Positions 62,601-64,000 of a DNA stretch of 64,000 bases are shown piece after piece. The notes beneath the pieces were generated by a model. It saw only the letters and a list, made by a program, of their open reading frames with translations. It was not told the DNA's origin and made no database searches. The stretch comes from Schizochytrium sp. TIO01 (taxonomy: Eukaryota > Sar > Bigyra > Thraustochytrida > Thraustochytriidae), in NCBI GenBank assembly GCA_004764695.1, contig SMSO01000032.1, positions 6,034,668-6,098,667 on the forward strand. Direction: 5' to 3'. The stretch's first letter is position 1, and each line of letters begins with the position of its first letter. Made by a program: the position numbers and the translations under genes.

Positions 62601-63422
62601 CTTCTTCTCATTATCATTCATTTCTTCTTCTTTCAACTTTCTCTTTTTCCACCATATAACTAAACTATTTTCAAATACTTCATTATCTGCAAAACATCAA
62701 CAATAGAACAAATCGACAAATTAGTTAACTATCGATTTACTTTCTTTTTAACATCTTTTGCACACTATGTAAACAATACAAACAAAATCGCTCTCTGGAA
62801 CAGTCGCCAACAGAAACTCGAGCCGAGCGAACGTCCGTCTGACAGGCCCGATTTCCCAGAGAATCATCACAGCCGAGACCCCATGCGTCAACTTCTATCT
62901 TGGAGGCCATCTTCATCACCCCTTCGCGATGGCACATACAGAGAAAGAAACGAAACTCCATCGCGAACTTAACTTATTATTCGCAGACCTCCCTATAAGA
63001 GCGTTGCTAGCAGGCGCCTAGCCACTGCTACCGGCGCCCAAGAGCAGCCTTCGCCGCTTTGGCCTTCCCTGCGGCACAGTGAACTATCGGAATAGTCTAT
63101 AGTAAGCGGCCTCTATAACTCACTTGCAGGGCTCCCGCAAGTAGAGCTAACGGGCGCGCGCGAGCAGGCTGGCTTTACCTCGTGCACAGCAAGGCGTGAG
63201 ACAGCGCTGTTGTTTGCTTTCTTTCTGCGTGCAAATGCGGAACAGATCCGTCTCGATTTAAAGATCGGTCTAAACCTTGATCTCAATGTCAAATCCAATT
63301 GATTGTACCAAGCTCAAGCTGTTTCGCGGTCGTCGCATTGCCGCCAAGAACGACCCTTCGAAACGAACAGACCATCTTTAGTCAGCACGTGGACACCAAA
63401 GCGCCAACGGGTGACGTCGCAC

Positions 63423-63486
63423 AGAACGTTCCCGTTTGGTTCTGCGTTGCGCAGATCGTAGAACGTTCCCTCAGGGTTCTGCGCAG
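63423..63486. repeat. Two-copy element with palindrome GAACGTTC
   Basis: Two direct copies (63423-63454 and 63460-63486) of AGAACGTTCCC, a short spacer, then GGTTCTGCG and CGCAG. The core GAACGTTC is a perfect 8-base palindrome, as in a dimeric regulator site. It is immediately followed by an (AAAC)n tract. Confidence 0.55.
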
Positions 63487-64000
63487 TTGTCCACGTAGGA
63501 CAAACAAACAAACAAACAAACAAGCAAAGCGCTGCGTGAGGTAGTTTGGGGCTCCATGGCATCTTATGCAGGTTACGCTTTGCCTACGCAGGTTTCAGGG
63601 GCGTAGAAAGGCATGTGGACGCTCGCTGGATGTGGCAGTGGAGGAGCTCCCTTCTCAGCGTATGGAGGATTGAAGAAAAAGCAAGGTAGTAGAATAACCA
63701 TGACTGGAGCGAATTATGGGCAGCTCACCCGCAGAAAATAGAAACGAAACAGAGGACAATGGAAGCGCACACGCTCGTTGTATGTGCCGATTAATATGTC
63801 GCATATAGTCACAGAGCTCCGATGGTAATCTCCATGAGCGGCACCAAATTGGAATGTGAGTGAGATTCTTATACCCGTACAATTTGATCCAGCTCAGGGT
63901 CTTTCAATCACAAATTTGCTCTGCAACTTGCGATATAGCATACTAAGAAGCCACATTGATTCACTCCCACGTATGCACCAGACCAGATAAGCTTACCTCA

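Larger units (their letters stand above)
62430..64000. other. Right-end spacer, no supported gene
   Basis: Upstream region of the synthetase gene. It contains (ATCA/ATCG)n at about 62555-62600, two AGAACGTTCCC-containing repeats at 63423-63486 and (AAAC)n at about 63498-63523. Short open frames on both strands show no domain. On the minus strand the last bases read TGAG|GTAAGC, which could be a splice donor of a gene that starts beyond the edge, but nothing else supports it. Confidence 0.45.

Noticed and set aside
1-64000. tRNA, 5S rRNA and spliceosomal RNA genes
   Set aside because: I looked by eye for B-box sequences (GGTTCGANTCC) and for U6-type words and found no convincing match; a covariance-model search would be decisive.

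Overview
The window looks like nuclear DNA of a microbial eukaryote. It has long, nearly intronless protein genes, mitochondrial, ER and nuclear-pore proteins, a myosin and a SIN3 corepressor. Intergenic regions of up to 5 kb are full of tetranucleotide microsatellites. Only two GT-AG introns (150 and 170 bases) could be placed with confidence. The combination of few introns, a myosin with a PX-like tail and a TOM1/THH1-like membrane protein fits a stramenopile, perhaps a labyrinthulomycete (thraustochytrid). That placement is inference, and no rRNA or organelle marker is present to fix it.

Left part (1-9.6 kb): a 5' fragment of a membrane protein (minus strand, runs off the left edge), a MORN-repeat protein, and a TOM1/THH1-like seven-helix membrane protein. 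A gene-poor stretch follows, with a probable decayed reading frame (5.6-6.6 kb) and dense simple repeats (8.6-9.4 kb).

Middle part (9.6-33 kb): a twin CX9C mitochondrial protein whose start codon cannot be found, the SIN3 corepressor, an unrecognised acidic protein with one intron, a MAPR/cytochrome b5-like protein, SDHC of respiratory complex II, a PDIA6-type disulfide isomerase, a soluble tandem ABC ATPase with one intron, an ATG14/UVRAG-like subunit of the Vps34 lipid-kinase complex, and the STT3 catalytic subunit of oligosaccharyltransferase.

Right part (33-64 kb): a 4-kb spacer holding a frame-broken gene relic, NUP160 of the nuclear pore Y complex, a large EF-hand/PhoD-like/coiled-coil protein, a double-WW protein, a 5.4-kb gene-poor spacer, a 1666-residue myosin with an unusual multi-domain tail, and cytosolic glutaminyl-tRNA synthetase. 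The last 1.5 kb has no gene that I can support.

The genes do not form one pathway; this is an ordinary mixed housekeeping segment with both strands used. Loose themes are the secretory pathway (STT3 and PDIA6, 6 kb apart), mitochondria (twin CX9C, SDHC, possibly the ABC ATPase) and phosphoinositide membranes (ATG14/UVRAG-like and a PX-tailed myosin). The most interesting items are the domain architectures of the myosin and the EF-hand/PhoD-like protein, the one-sided loss of catalytic residues in the ABC ATPase and in the PDI, and the relics in the spacers.
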